A DNA stretch of 64,000 bases, from positions 212,679 to 276,678 of the forward strand of contig JACVZY010000071.1 of the NCBI GenBank assembly GCA_014654705.1, written 5' to 3'. How positions within the stretch are numbered: the first letter of the stretch is position 1; the number at the start of each line of letters is the position of its first letter. The translations under genes were made by a program, and so were the position numbers. The notes beneath the pieces are model-generated. The model had not been told where the DNA came from. It did no database searches and saw only the letters and a list, made by a program, of their open reading frames with translations. Shown here one piece after another: positions 56,658-64,000 of the stretch. This stretch comes from Ignavibacteria bacterium. GTDB lineage: Bacteria > Bacteroidota > Ignavibacteria > Kapaibacteriales > UBA4661.

Positions 56658-57232
56658 CCTCGTGATACTTCATCAGTCATCATTTTCTTCAGTGCTTCGC
56701 GTCCTCGCGTAACGCGCGATTTCACGCCGGAGAGCGTTCCGCCTTGCACGGCGAGAATTTCTTCCAGCGAAAGTCCTGCTATTTCAAAGAGAGTGACGGC
56801 TTCGCGCTGCGCTTCGGGTAGTCGGGACAGAGCTTTGTGCAAAAGGGCAACATCGGCAGAAACGTCCGGCGGCAGCGCTTCCGAAGGTTTTTCGTGTGCT
56901 GCTTTTTCATCAAAAAAGCCCCAGAATTTGCTGCGCCGCTTGCGCTGATAGAACGTATTGCGGGCAATCGAAAAGAGCCACGACACTGACGCTTGCTCGC
57001 TTTTGAGGTCGTCCAGACGTTCAAAGGCAATGAGGAGGACATCGCCAACAATATCACGCGCTTCCTCACGGTTGCGCGTGAGCGCATGAACAAAGCGCCC
57101 AACTGCCTCAATATGCGGCTCCACAAGCGCACAGAATCGTGCTTGGCGTTCAGCGTCGTCGGTATGATTGGGCTGCTCAAGCATTGGTCTGTACCTTGTC
57201 TGTGCGGATGTGCGTGGAAGCGTTTCGGTCAT
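56654..57232 (-). CDS. ECF-type RNA polymerase sigma factor
   Basis: 192 residues. Region 2 is seen in EARDIVGDVLLIAFERLDDL and SWLFSIARNTFYQRKRR. Region 4 is in LPEAQREAVTLFEIAGLSLE followed by EILAVQGGTLSGVKSRVTRG, a helix-turn-helix. No regions 1 or 3 are present, as expected for the group. It would redirect RNA polymerase to a small regulon, possibly envelope functions given its partner. The partner gene begins 28 bp after its stop, inside a heptad repeat. The extracytoplasmic signal is unknown. Confidence 0.93.
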   Translation of the reverse strand: MTETLPRTSAQTRYRPMLEQPNHTDDAERQARFCALVEPHIEAVGRFVHALTRNREEARDIVGDVLLIAFERLDDLKSEQASVSWLFSIARNTFYQRKRRSKFWGFFDEKAAHEKPSEALPPDVSADVALLHKALSRLPEAQREAVTLFEIAGLSLEEILAVQGGTLSGVKSRVTRGREALKKMMTDEVSRG

Positions 57233-57324
57233 GCGCTTGCGGACGTTGTCGGTCGTGAGGCAAAATTGGAACTACAAAAGGAAGATGCACAAGGTCGGGA
57301 AAAGTTGCAAAGATTATGCAAAAA

Positions 57325-57376
57325 AAATCCACCCGCAAAAAAGCCTGATTGTATCAAGCATTGCGGGCGGATTTTG
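57325..57376 (-). terminator. Minus-strand intrinsic terminator between cobW-like and sigma genes
   Basis: 15-bp arms AAAATCCACCCGCAA (57325-57339) and TTGCGGGCGGATTTT (57362-57376), pairing fully on the minus strand with one G-U, a 22-nt loop, and a run of eight T. It isolates the sigma operon from the upstream metal locus. Confidence 0.7.
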
Positions 57377-57427
57377 GAGCAGTAGCAAAGACAATTTTAC
57401 TTTTTGAAGCTACGCTTGCGTCTTTTC

Positions 57428-57488
57428 AAATTCCCCTTTTTGCGATAAAGAGGGGTGTCCAAGCGATAGCGAGGACGGGGTGTTCCTT
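57428..57488. repeat. Palindromic intergenic repeat of the CCCCTTT...GGGGTGTCC...GGACGGGGTGTT type
   Basis: Two adjacent hairpins: CCCCTTTTTG...AAAGAGGGG, then GTCC...GGAC, ending GGGGTGTTCC. From general familiarity this looks like a dispersed REP-like element found in many Bacteroidota intergenic regions. Only one copy is present in this window, so the class is inferred. Confidence 0.5.
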
Positions 57489-57576
57489 CTTTTTCGTGAG
57501 ATGCTACTCCGTCAGTCTGCACTCAAGCGTAACTTCACAAAATAAGATTGAGAAGAAAAAATTTGCGAAAAAGAGT

Positions 57577-58614
57577 TTATACCAATGCCCCGTCCAGCAT
57601 AGCTGTAATGCGCTCTTCATCAAGCTCCGTGCCGATAAAAACGATTTCACTTTGAATATACTCTGGCGAAGTCCATTGCCCGAAAGGGCTGAATGAAAGC
57701 TGTTTTCCGGCTTGATTCCAGAGAAAAGCATCATTACTGCCTTCCAGAGCAACCCAGCCTTTTGAGCGCAGAAGATTCGGTGAGAAGCCACGTTGTAGTG
57801 CTTTGATGAGTTTTTGCTCGTCGAAGCGGCGTTTGTTTTTATAGACAAAGGCAGAAATGCCGTATTCTTCAGCCTCCGAGCCATGTTCATTGGCGAGTTC
57901 ATAAATCCACGTCGGAGACTGCTCTGCAACGGCAATGTTGAACAAGCCTGTATTTATCACCTCTTCGAGCGGTACGTCACCATGTTCGGCGAAAATGAGC
58001 TTTGCACGTGGATTGGTCAGCGCCAAAAATTCTTCGAGGTTGTCGAGAGTTGCACCATCCACAAGGTCAATTTTATTTATCACAATTACATCTGCACCTT
58101 CGATTTGCTCCGCCAAAAGCTGCCCAAAGCCGCGCTGATTCTGGTCGTCGGGCAAAAGCCCATCACGCTTGTAGAGATCGAAAAATTGTGCTGCATCCAC
58201 AACCGTAATCACGGCATCCACCTTCACGCGCCCTAGTAAATTCGGGAGTTCTGGCTTTAATGCAAGCATTTCCGGTTGGATATAAAACGCCTGCGCAATC
58301 GGAAGCGGCTCGCCGATGCCCGTAGATTCTATCACGATGCCGTCCACCTCGCGTGTGCGCAAGATGTCGTCCACTGCTTCAATCAAATCACCACGCAGCG
58401 TACAGCAAATACACCCGTTGGAAAGTTCTATCATCTGCTCGGTGGTGTGCGTTACCATACCCGCATCAATGTTCACTTCGCCAAATTCATTGACAATGAC
58501 GGCAAGTTTTTTACCTGCGCTATTTTTGAGTACTTGGTTCAGCATGGTTGTTTTGCCACTTCCCAAGAATCCGCATAAAACCGTGATGGGAATGGCTGTT
58601 TGAGATGTATTCAT
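57577..58614 (-). CDS. CobW/COG0523-family GTP-dependent metallochaperone
   Basis: 345 residues from the ATG at 58614. G3E GTPase: Walker [12 protein letters not shown] at about 12-22, the zinc-binding CxCC motif [25 protein letters not shown], the guanine-specificity motif VINKIDLVD, and a C-terminal CobW_C domain ([14 protein letters not shown]). COG0523 proteins deliver zinc (ZngA/ZigA), cobalt or iron to target enzymes. The CICC motif and its position beside a TonB receptor and the Fur-type operator point to zinc. A terminator (58643-58684) separates it from the lipoprotein gene, so it likely has its own promoter, and no copy of the 62347-62363 palindrome is seen directly upstream of it. 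Confidence 0.92.
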   Translation of the reverse strand: MNTSQTAIPITVLCGFLGSGKTTMLNQVLKNSAGKKLAVIVNEFGEVNIDAGMVTHTTEQMIELSNGCICCTLRGDLIEAVDDILRTREVDGIVIESTGIGEPLPIAQAFYIQPEMLALKPELPNLLGRVKVDAVITVVDAAQFFDLYKRDGLLPDDQNQRGFGQLLAEQIEGADVIVINKIDLVDGATLDNLEEFLALTNPRAKLIFAEHGDVPLEEVINTGLFNIAVAEQSPTWIYELANEHGSEAEEYGISAFVYKNKRRFDEQKLIKALQRGFSPNLLRSKGWVALEGSNDAFLWNQAGKQLSFSPFGQWTSPEYIQSEIVFIGTELDEERITAMLDGALV

Positions 58615-58642
58615 GGTGAGGTTTGGAGATGTATTGTTGGCG

Positions 58643-58684
58643 AAAAAAAACGAGGTGTAGTACAACGCAACGTTGGGCTACACC
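58643..58684 (-). terminator. Intrinsic terminator after the lipoprotein gene
   Basis: On the minus strand GGTGTAG (58684-58678) pairs with CTACACC (58660-58654), enclosing a second stem CAACG/CGTTG, followed by CG and a run of eight T (58650-58643). It starts 19 bp past the lipoprotein stop codon. Confidence 0.75.
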
Positions 58685-58702
58685 CACAAATAATCAAGGC
58701 GC

Positions 58703-59290
58703 TTACCGAATCACAACCGGGAAATTGATGTCTATGTCGCTTTCGGGACTACGATTGGTTCCCGTTTTCTTCACATCGTCGTAGTGTGCTAAAACCACAT
58801 TCAATGTTCCGCGTGCTGTGCCGCCGCTTGTGGTAACGACATTAAACGCCAAGCCGAGCGGAAGGTTATTACCGTCTTTATCTGTAACGGTGAACGTAAC
58901 GCGGCTTTGCGCATCACCTGTTATCGTGTAGAAAAACTGATGCTCATTGGCTTTTTCCTGATACTCTTTCGTCAAATCCACAGTCGGACTTTTTGCGTCA
59001 TTGACTGCCGTGATTGCACCGGTGTAGGTGCGCCCTGCTGCCAGAACAAGCGTATCTATGCGGCTTGCCGTGCCTTGTACGTCTGTCGTGCTACGCCAAA
59101 CTGCCGTTGTGCTGCCTTGCGGACTGGTGAGCGTTAGCGTTACCACATTCGGAAGCACTTCCTCTGCGGTGTCGGTGGGGTTGTTGACAGGTCGGCAGGC
59201 ATTTGTCATGCCGAGAGTTGCCGTAATAACAAGTACCAATGCGGCTTTGGTAATAGCGGTCGCTTTGGTGGTCAAAAGTAAGTTGTTCAT
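58703..59290 (-). CDS. Receptor-associated lipoprotein (Bacteroidota 'type 1 periplasmic binding fold'-labelled family)
   Basis: 195 residues from the ATG at 59290. The lipoprotein signal ends GMTNACRP. The mature domain is a beta-sandwich-like sequence with VVTLTLTSPQGST, a conserved EHQFFYTITG and FTVTDKDGNNLPLGL, and a GTLNVVLAHYDDVKKTG tail ending DIDINFPVVI. I know closely similar small lipoproteins in Flavobacteriia, often beside TonB receptors, with EHQFFFTSTG and DIEVTFPVTI in the same places. Function is unproven; a ligand-capturing surface or periplasmic lipoprotein for the adjacent receptor is the best inference. It lies 48 bp after the receptor gene on the same strand. Confidence 0.82.
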   Translation of the reverse strand: MNNLLLTTKATAITKAALVLVITATLGMTNACRPVNNPTDTAEEVLPNVVTLTLTSPQGSTTAVWRSTTDVQGTASRIDTLVLAAGRTYTGAITAVNDAKSPTVDLTKEYQEKANEHQFFYTITGDAQSRVTFTVTDKDGNNLPLGLAFNVVTTSGGTARGTLNVVLAHYDDVKKTGTNRSPESDIDINFPVVIR

Positions 59291-59337
59291 AGAAAAAATG
59301 TATTGGTGAAAAGAAAAGGGGACAGTTTTCAGAAAAA

Positions 59338-61812
59338 TTACCGCCCGTCGCCAAACGGCACGGAAACGCGCAAAACCACGTTCCTGCCTGCATCGTCGGT
59401 GAAATACCGATACCTGCTCAAATAGTCTCGAAACGCCGTATTCATCACATTTCGTACCGCCACATTCCACAAAAACTTTGCGCCAAGCCATTCCAAAGTG
59501 CTTCCTGCGCTCACATCGAACAGAACATATCCTTCCGGTGGAACGGTGTAATCACTATTGGCAGGAAAACGGTCTTGCCGCCGAACCAGCATTGATGATG
59601 CTTCCAGAAAAATATCCTTCATTCCCAAGAACTCCTCCCGCTCATATCGCAGAAAAACACGTAACCTATCGGCAGGCATAAAAATAAGAGGTTCTTGGTC
59701 TGCCAGATTGTCTCCACGCACAAGCGAAAATGTTCCGCCCACACGAAGATTCTCTGAGGTATTGCTCGCTAAAGCCGCATCAATACTGCCATCCACGCCA
59801 TGCAAGAACGCAAGCGTTTGAGTGTAGAAAAACGTCGGGAACGTCCCGCGAATCGTAACGGTCGGGTTTTGAGCATCAGGGCGGAGGTAGATAAAATTTT
59901 CGATGATATTTGCAAAACCACTCAATTCTATGCGAACCGCGTCGGTCTTGTAGGCAAGCGTCACATCCGCATTGTAACTGCGTTCTGATGTAAGTTTGGC
60001 ATTGCCGATTTCATATTGCGCCGTTCCGTGATGTACACCCAGCGAAAACTGCTCGTTTACAAGCGGTGAACGCCATGTTGCACCGAGGTTGAGAGCGAGG
60101 GAGAGGGGACAGTTATCGGTCATTTGTCGTTGGTCATTGGTTATTGGTAGAAATTGGGGAAACCAGACCACACCTGCTGCTGCCGAAAGCCCTGTAAACG
60201 CTTGCATTGTATCGGGTATGTCGCGACTAGATGAACCGCGCACGGCTATTTGTTTCGCATCGTAACGAAGCCCCAGATTGGCGATAATTTCTCGTGTTGT
60301 GAGTGTTTGTATCGCATACACGCCGCCGGATTGCGCTTCAAAACTGGGGATAAGAAATGTTCTGCCGGATTGCACATTCCATTGTGCCATGCCGCTTGCG
60401 CCAATTACACCCGTCAACATTGCTTTCTGCGAGGTCTCTCCTAACAAGATTTCAAGGGGTTTCTGGCGAAATTTGGTGTCGAGTGAATACGTCGTCAGCT
60501 GGAGTGTCATTGCAGGGCGGTCTAAGGAAGCGAGAAGCAATCCCGAATCCCCGCGAATACGGGCGTTGTGGCTGTCGAACTCTGCACGGTTGTTTTGCTG
60601 CCAACCGTATTGCATCTCAAATTGCCCAAAACTCGCATCGTACTTGACTTTCAGCGACCACAAATCATGCGAAATTTGCTGCTTTGGGTTGGCGATGGAA
60701 TACGTCCAATCGTAGGCAATAAGCGGCTTCCCAGCTTCGATTGCGCGGAGCAAATCATTCAGATTGCCAATATGTGCACCGCGAAAAATACCAAGTTCGG
60801 TGGTAAAAAGCGAGTAATACGCTTCAATGCTGAGTTTCTCGTTTGTGTAGCCAAAGGCAACCGAGCCGTTCAGTTCTTGAAATCCTGTATTCCCAATCAC
60901 ATAATTCGGCGTACGGGAATCGCCTGCTTTTCTTGCACTGCCCTGAACACGCCACCCGAAGCCGTTCCCAATGTCATTTAGCAAGGTGTTTTTCTCACCA
61001 AGTTCTATACTGCCACCTTCTAATGCAAGTGCGACTGCGCCTTGCGAGTTATTACTAAAAAGTGCCGCAAGCGCTTCACCGCCGAACCATGCGCCCTGTG
61101 GCACGTGTCGAGGCTCGACGCGAATCACGCCGCCCATAGCTCCCGCGCCGTATTCTACACCTGCCGCACCACGCACAACCTGAATTTGCTGCGCCGCAAA
61201 GGGGTCAATTTCGGGTGCGTGTTCTGCGCCCCACTGCTGCCCTTCTTGCTGCACTCCGGCATTGACAATGACGATGCGCTGGCTGTGCAAGCCCCGTATG
61301 ACAGGCTTTGCAATGGACGCGCCTGTTTGCAAAAGGGTAATGCCTGCGATATTCTGGAGTGATTCACCGAGCGTCTGCCCGCGAGAACGCTCCAATTCTT
61401 GCATCGTAATAGTAGTCGTGTTTTGTGTCGGTAGATTATCAGAAACGATGCGGTCAGCAACAACGCGAGCGGTGGCAAAGCGTACTGCAGTTTGCTTCAG
61501 GCGCAAAACTATTCGCATGGTGTCAGTAGTAGAAACGGTAATCCGCTCCTCTATTGGCGCAAATCCCAGCAGTGAAACTCGAAGCGTGTGCTCACCACGC
61601 CCCACAAGTGGTAGCACAAACGAACCGTCAGCGCGGGAGAGCGCACCACGTTTGGTTTCGAGAAGCAGTATTCGTACACCGGGAAGTGGCTTATTCGTAA
61701 CGCTTGCAAGGACAGTGCCGATGAGCGTTTGCCCACGCAGAGCAACAGTTAAGCCGCATTGTGCCAATATTACACACATCCACAGCACAACGCTATGTCG
61801 TGAAAAGGTCAT
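59338..61812 (-). CDS. TonB-dependent receptor with carboxypeptidase-like N-terminal domain (putative metal receptor)
   Basis: 824 residues. A signal peptide is followed by a CarboxypepD_reg-like domain at about 28-110 (GTVLASVTNKPLPGVRILLL, RADGSFVLPLV). The plug is at about 115-235 (TTTITMQELERSRGQTLGES, KPVIRGLHSQRIVIVNAG, QVVRGAAGVEYGAGAMGG). The beta-barrel ends with RVSVPFG. The plug sequence resembles zinc/haem-type receptors (GAEHAPEIDPFAAQQIQVVRG in two parts). An in-frame heptad repeat contributes residues about 556-567 (PITNDQRQMTDN), probably in an extracellular loop. Operon: DUF2946-like gene, this gene, lipoprotein. Confidence 0.93.
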   Translation of the reverse strand: MTFSRHSVVLWMCVILAQCGLTVALRGQTLIGTVLASVTNKPLPGVRILLLETKRGALSRADGSFVLPLVGRGEHTLRVSLLGFAPIEERITVSTTDTMRIVLRLKQTAVRFATARVVADRIVSDNLPTQNTTTITMQELERSRGQTLGESLQNIAGITLLQTGASIAKPVIRGLHSQRIVIVNAGVQQEGQQWGAEHAPEIDPFAAQQIQVVRGAAGVEYGAGAMGGVIRVEPRHVPQGAWFGGEALAALFSNNSQGAVALALEGGSIELGEKNTLLNDIGNGFGWRVQGSARKAGDSRTPNYVIGNTGFQELNGSVAFGYTNEKLSIEAYYSLFTTELGIFRGAHIGNLNDLLRAIEAGKPLIAYDWTYSIANPKQQISHDLWSLKVKYDASFGQFEMQYGWQQNNRAEFDSHNARIRGDSGLLLASLDRPAMTLQLTTYSLDTKFRQKPLEILLGETSQKAMLTGVIGASGMAQWNVQSGRTFLIPSFEAQSGGVYAIQTLTTREIIANLGLRYDAKQIAVRGSSSRDIPDTMQAFTGLSAAAGVVWFPQFLPITNDQRQMTDNCPLSLALNLGATWRSPLVNEQFSLGVHHGTAQYEIGNAKLTSERSYNADVTLAYKTDAVRIELSGFANIIENFIYLRPDAQNPTVTIRGTFPTFFYTQTLAFLHGVDGSIDAALASNTSENLRVGGTFSLVRGDNLADQEPLIFMPADRLRVFLRYEREEFLGMKDIFLEASSMLVRRQDRFPANSDYTVPPEGYVLFDVSAGSTLEWLGAKFLWNVAVRNVMNTAFRDYLSRYRYFTDDAGRNVVLRVSVPFGDGR
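60113..60147. repeat. Five-unit heptanucleotide repeat inside the TonB receptor gene
   Basis: Minus strand: CCAATAA, CCAATGA, CCAACGA, CAAATGA, CCGATAA (35 bp). It is translated in frame as PITNDQRQMTDN. The CCAACGA and CCAATGA units are shared with the array at 56622-56657, 3.5 kb away. Confidence 0.7.
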
Positions 61813-61927
61813 ATTCTCTGGGATCGAGTCAAATGGGAACTATGCAAAACGCACAGAGGCGTTAGTTTGCACAAAAAATGAAGCGAGTATTTCTCGCGCC
61901 ACAATGGAGGACTAGAAGGATGAAAAA

Positions 61928-62281
61928 TTACGCGAGGCGAGGAGGAGCACGGTCGGAAAGAGAAGTAACAAAGCGGCGCACAGGTAAAAATGGCGCGGAC
62001 AGAACAAGCAAAACAAGCATCGGCACAAGTGCAAAAACAAATGCGACAAGCACAATTTCCGCTATGCTCTGCGACACCACATGGCATAACGGGCAATCGT
62101 CATTCTCCGTCGTCTGGTTGGATGGCGAAGAATTATGATCGAAACCTGCAAAGGAATAGGTTTCTGGGGCAGCCTTGCTCCCGAGCGCGTTGTGGTGGTG
62201 AAATGCTTCGTGAGTGTGCCATGCCGCAGCCATACGCACTGTGCAAAAGAGCACAGCAAGCGCGAGTGCAAAAGAGCGCAT
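61928..62281 (-). CDS. DUF2946-like histidine-rich membrane protein
   Basis: 117 residues from the ATG at 62281. An N-terminal signal or anchor helix (FALALAVLFCTVRMAAA) precedes a histidine-rich segment HTHEAFHHHNALG, a cysteine-histidine motif DCPLCHV, a second membrane helix (IVLVAFVFALVPMLVLLVL), and a C-terminal RAPPRLA. The CPLC plus terminal R-(A/G)-PP layout is that of DUF2946-type proteins found with copper or zinc transport genes. Metal binding by the His and Cys groups is inferred. An ATG at 62317 is also in frame, but the predicted transcription start falls on it, so I prefer 62281. It precedes the TonB receptor by 115 bp. Confidence 0.75.
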   Translation of the reverse strand: MRSFALALAVLFCTVRMAAAWHTHEAFHHHNALGSKAAPETYSFAGFDHNSSPSNQTTENDDCPLCHVVSQSIAEIVLVAFVFALVPMLVLLVLSAPFLPVRRFVTSLSDRAPPRLA

Positions 62282-62321
62282 AGCAATAGAATCTGTATGA
62301 CGAAGCGTGGTGAGCATGAGA

Positions 62322-62353
62322 CAAAACTACAACGAAAATTTCGCTTTTGCAAA
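62322..62353 (-). promoter_or_regulatory. Promoter TTTG-N20-TAGTTTTG of the metal-uptake operon
   Basis: On the minus strand, TTTG (62353-62350) is followed after exactly 20 bp by TAGTTTTG (62329-62322), an exact match to the Bacteroidota consensus. Start site near 62315. Confidence 0.6.
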
Positions 62354-62363
62354 TGATTTGCAA
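62347..62363. promoter_or_regulatory. 17-bp palindrome TTGCAAATGATTTGCAA, Fur/Zur-type operator candidate
   Basis: Perfect 8-bp arms around one central base, the 7-1-7-like geometry of Fur-family boxes. It overlaps the -33 TTTG (62350-62353), so a bound repressor would block the promoter. The downstream genes fit zinc or related metal uptake. Confidence 0.65.
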
Positions 62364-62392
62364 TTATTGTTTGCCCAAATGCGCATGTGATT

Positions 62393-63904
62393 CTAACGCA
62401 CAAGACTTTTGGTAACGCTGGCGCTCCCGACTTCAAACTGGCTTACCAAATTTTGTAAATCGTCGGTTAAGCCCAGTAGGTGCTCGGTCGAGCGGGCAAT
62501 TTCACCCAGACTTACGGTTGTTTCTTCTGCCGATGCAGAAATCTGCTCAATACTTTTGGCAACAGATTCCACCGAAGATGACTGTTCTTCCATGACCGAT
62601 GCCGAATTTTTGACCATCACAGCCACTTCCTGAGCGCTGTCCACAATTTTTTCAAGCGCTTCGCCTGCTTGCTGCGCCAATGTTAGCCCCTGCCGCACTT
62701 CAGCATCGCCGCGCTGCATCCCCTTCACAGCACGCTCAGTATCATTTTGAATGAGCTTAATTGTTTGACTGATTTGTTTGGTAGCTTGGGCAGTGCGCTC
62801 GGCGAGTTTACGGACTTCATCGGCAACGACCGCAAAGCCTCGCCCCTGCTCGCCTGCACGGGCAGCTTCGATGGCGGCATTGAGCGCCAGAAGATTAGTT
62901 TGGTCGGCAATTTCTTCGATAACTTGCACGATTTCACCGATTTCTGCACTCGAATTACCAAGCGTTTCCACTACTTTTGCAGCATCGCTGACGACTACGG
63001 CAATTTCTTCGATTTTACTGACTGCTGACCGAACGACTTCCGCACCGCGAACCGCATTGTCGCCCGTTTGCCGTGTCAGCATATCCACACGCATCGCGTG
63101 TTGAGCATTTTCACGTACTGAACGCGCCGTTTCTTCTACGGTGGAGGCGATTTGTACAATTTGTGCGGATTGCTCTTCGCTGGTGGCAGCCATTTGGCTT
63201 GAAGCAGAACTGATGTGCGTCGCAATAGTATTGGTGCGCTCTACATTGTGAATAACCTGCTGCACCAACTTTTCTACGGACGCTATACTACGGTTGAATC
63301 CCTTAAAAATCTGTCCAATATCGTCCGTGCGTTCTTCTTCAACTCGTGCCGTCAAATCACCAAACGCGAAACGCTGCATGGACTCCAGAATAAGCAGGGC
63401 GCTTTGCTCTAAATATTCTTTTTGCTCTTTAGCAAGGCGCAGTGTTTCTGCTTCACGCTCTTGAGCCTCTTCCTGCTGCTCACGTATGCGCACAATAGCG
63501 TCTATCACCTTTTGCTCCGATGTTGCTTTTTCCTCTTCAAGAAGCCTTTGACTATACCGATTACCATTATCGAACATGACGACAAGCGCCAAACAGCCGA
63601 AAACGACAGCAAAAATCACTACGCCGGAGATAAGGGAATCCCATTCGACTGAAAATTCCGTTGCTCTCAACCAACCCGAATGCCATGCAACAACGAAGAG
63701 AACAATGCTCGAGGCTAGCAAAACAAAATAGAAGGCTGCGGCTTTCCGTCCGGCTGTGAGCAGCGCGATAATCGGTGGCAATGTAAACAGTGGCGTAATA
63801 GGGGCTGTTACACCGCCTTCCAACACAGCAAAACTAATAAATGCAGCGCTCATGGAGAAAGCAAAGGCATGACCTGCAACGCTTAAAGAAGCCGTTAATT
63901 TCAA
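62393..63904 (-). CDS. Methyl-accepting chemotaxis protein with multi-helix membrane input, N-terminus probably incomplete
   Basis: 503 residues in the open frame. About three to four membrane helices ([53 protein letters not shown]) precede a coil, a HAMP-like segment ([20 protein letters not shown]) and a signalling hairpin with tip [20 protein letters not shown] and [18 protein letters not shown]. The only standard start is a TTG at 63904, yet the frame continues upstream as another hydrophobic helix ([13 protein letters not shown]) to a TAA. A sensible coding stretch ([17 protein letters not shown]) continues in a different frame toward the window edge. A frameshift, real or from assembly, near 63935-63945 is likely. 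Confidence 0.85.
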   Translation of the reverse strand: MKLTASLSVAGHAFAFSMSAAFISFAVLEGGVTAPITPLFTLPPIIALLTAGRKAAAFYFVLLASSIVLFVVAWHSGWLRATEFSVEWDSLISGVVIFAVVFGCLALVVMFDNGNRYSQRLLEEEKATSEQKVIDAIVRIREQQEEAQEREAETLRLAKEQKEYLEQSALLILESMQRFAFGDLTARVEEERTDDIGQIFKGFNRSIASVEKLVQQVIHNVERTNTIATHISSASSQMAATSEEQSAQIVQIASTVEETARSVRENAQHAMRVDMLTRQTGDNAVRGAEVVRSAVSKIEEIAVVVSDAAKVVETLGNSSAEIGEIVQVIEEIADQTNLLALNAAIEAARAGEQGRGFAVVADEVRKLAERTAQATKQISQTIKLIQNDTERAVKGMQRGDAEVRQGLTLAQQAGEALEKIVDSAQEVAVMVKNSASVMEEQSSSVESVAKSIEQISASAEETTVSLGEIARSTEHLLGLTDDLQNLVSQFEVGSASVTKSLVR

Positions 63905-64000
63905 GATAAACGGAGCGGCAAGACTGGCAACAATAAGCAGACTAATAATAATGCCAATTAAAAGTTAAAACTGGATTGCCCAGATAATCGTGATAGAAGA

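Larger units (their letters stand above)
57233..57576. other. 344-bp intergenic region between the sigma-factor gene and cobW-like gene
   Basis: It contains a strong minus-strand terminator (57325-57376) and a palindromic repeat element (57428-57488). A near-palindrome TTGCAAAGATTATGCAA (57306-57322) overlaps the terminator's T-run. No coding frame is credible. Confidence 0.5.

Noticed and set aside
57306..57322. TTGCAAAGATTATGCAA as a second copy of the Fur-type box
   Set aside because: Only the five outer bases on each side are symmetric, and it overlaps the terminator T-run; it may be chance.

Overview
The window looks like a chromosome segment from the Bacteroidota/Chlorobi side of the FCB group (an Ignavibacteria/Kapabacteria-like lineage is my best guess, at moderate confidence). 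Four large exported proteins end in Por/type IX secretion (T9SS) sorting domains. Several intergenic regions carry the Bacteroidota promoter signature TTTG-N20-TAnnTTTG instead of a sigma70 promoter. There are also two TonB-dependent receptors, a serine-palmitoyltransferase-like enzyme and a Bacteroidota-type lipoprotein beside a receptor. Coding density is high. I see no prophage, integrase, intact insertion sequence, CRISPR array or rRNA operon.

Layout. 0-6 kb: a polyprenyl synthetase cut by the left edge, a sugar-nucleotide-type epimerase and a giant vWA/WD40/ASH surface protein, all on the minus strand. 6-9 kb: a small secreted protein and a TonB receptor. 9-17 kb: a DUF2127 membrane protein, an HDAC-like deacetylase, surE with a PAS histidine kinase, a TPR histidine kinase, and an XRE/ScfR-type regulator. 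17-20 kb: TolC and CusB-like efflux genes without an RND pump gene. 20-25 kb: a T9SS cargo, an OmpA-family protein, a 57-residue membrane protein and coaE. 25-29 kb: tetR, a Rossmann reductase, and an isoquinoline-1-oxidoreductase-type molybdoenzyme (iorA/iorB). 29-38 kb: a chemotaxis receptor, ligA, tRNA-Thr, a serine-palmitoyltransferase-like gene, dedA, infC-rpmI-rplT, and lysS. 38-48 kb: a D-lactate-dehydrogenase-type flavoprotein, phzF, a 1082-residue Ig-repeat T9SS cargo preceded by a long structured inverted repeat, and a GH13 lipoprotein. 48-51 kb: a compact minus-strand run, pssA-purS-Rieske-SUI1-RF-like-redoxin. 51-57 kb: an ABC exporter divergent from an orphan cydA, then an ECF sigma factor with a hybrid anti-sigma/TonB/T9SS protein. 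57-62 kb: a putative zinc or other transition-metal locus (DUF2946-like protein, TonB receptor, lipoprotein, CobW GTPase). 62-64 kb: a chemotaxis receptor whose N-terminus looks disrupted.

How the parts work together. Three regulatory arrangements are legible directly in the DNA. A 17-bp 8-1-8 palindrome of Fur-family geometry overlaps the -33 element of the metal locus. Two palindromes built from the same half-sites sit between the XRE regulator and the efflux operon, the second just upstream of a near-perfect promoter. A perfect 9-bp inverted repeat overlaps the tetR promoter ahead of the molybdoenzyme genes. The most unusual protein is the partner of the ECF sigma factor. It combines a short cytosolic segment, one membrane helix, a TonB C-terminal domain and a T9SS sorting domain. 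A tandem heptanucleotide repeat supplies the stop codon of the sigma gene and the start codon of this partner.
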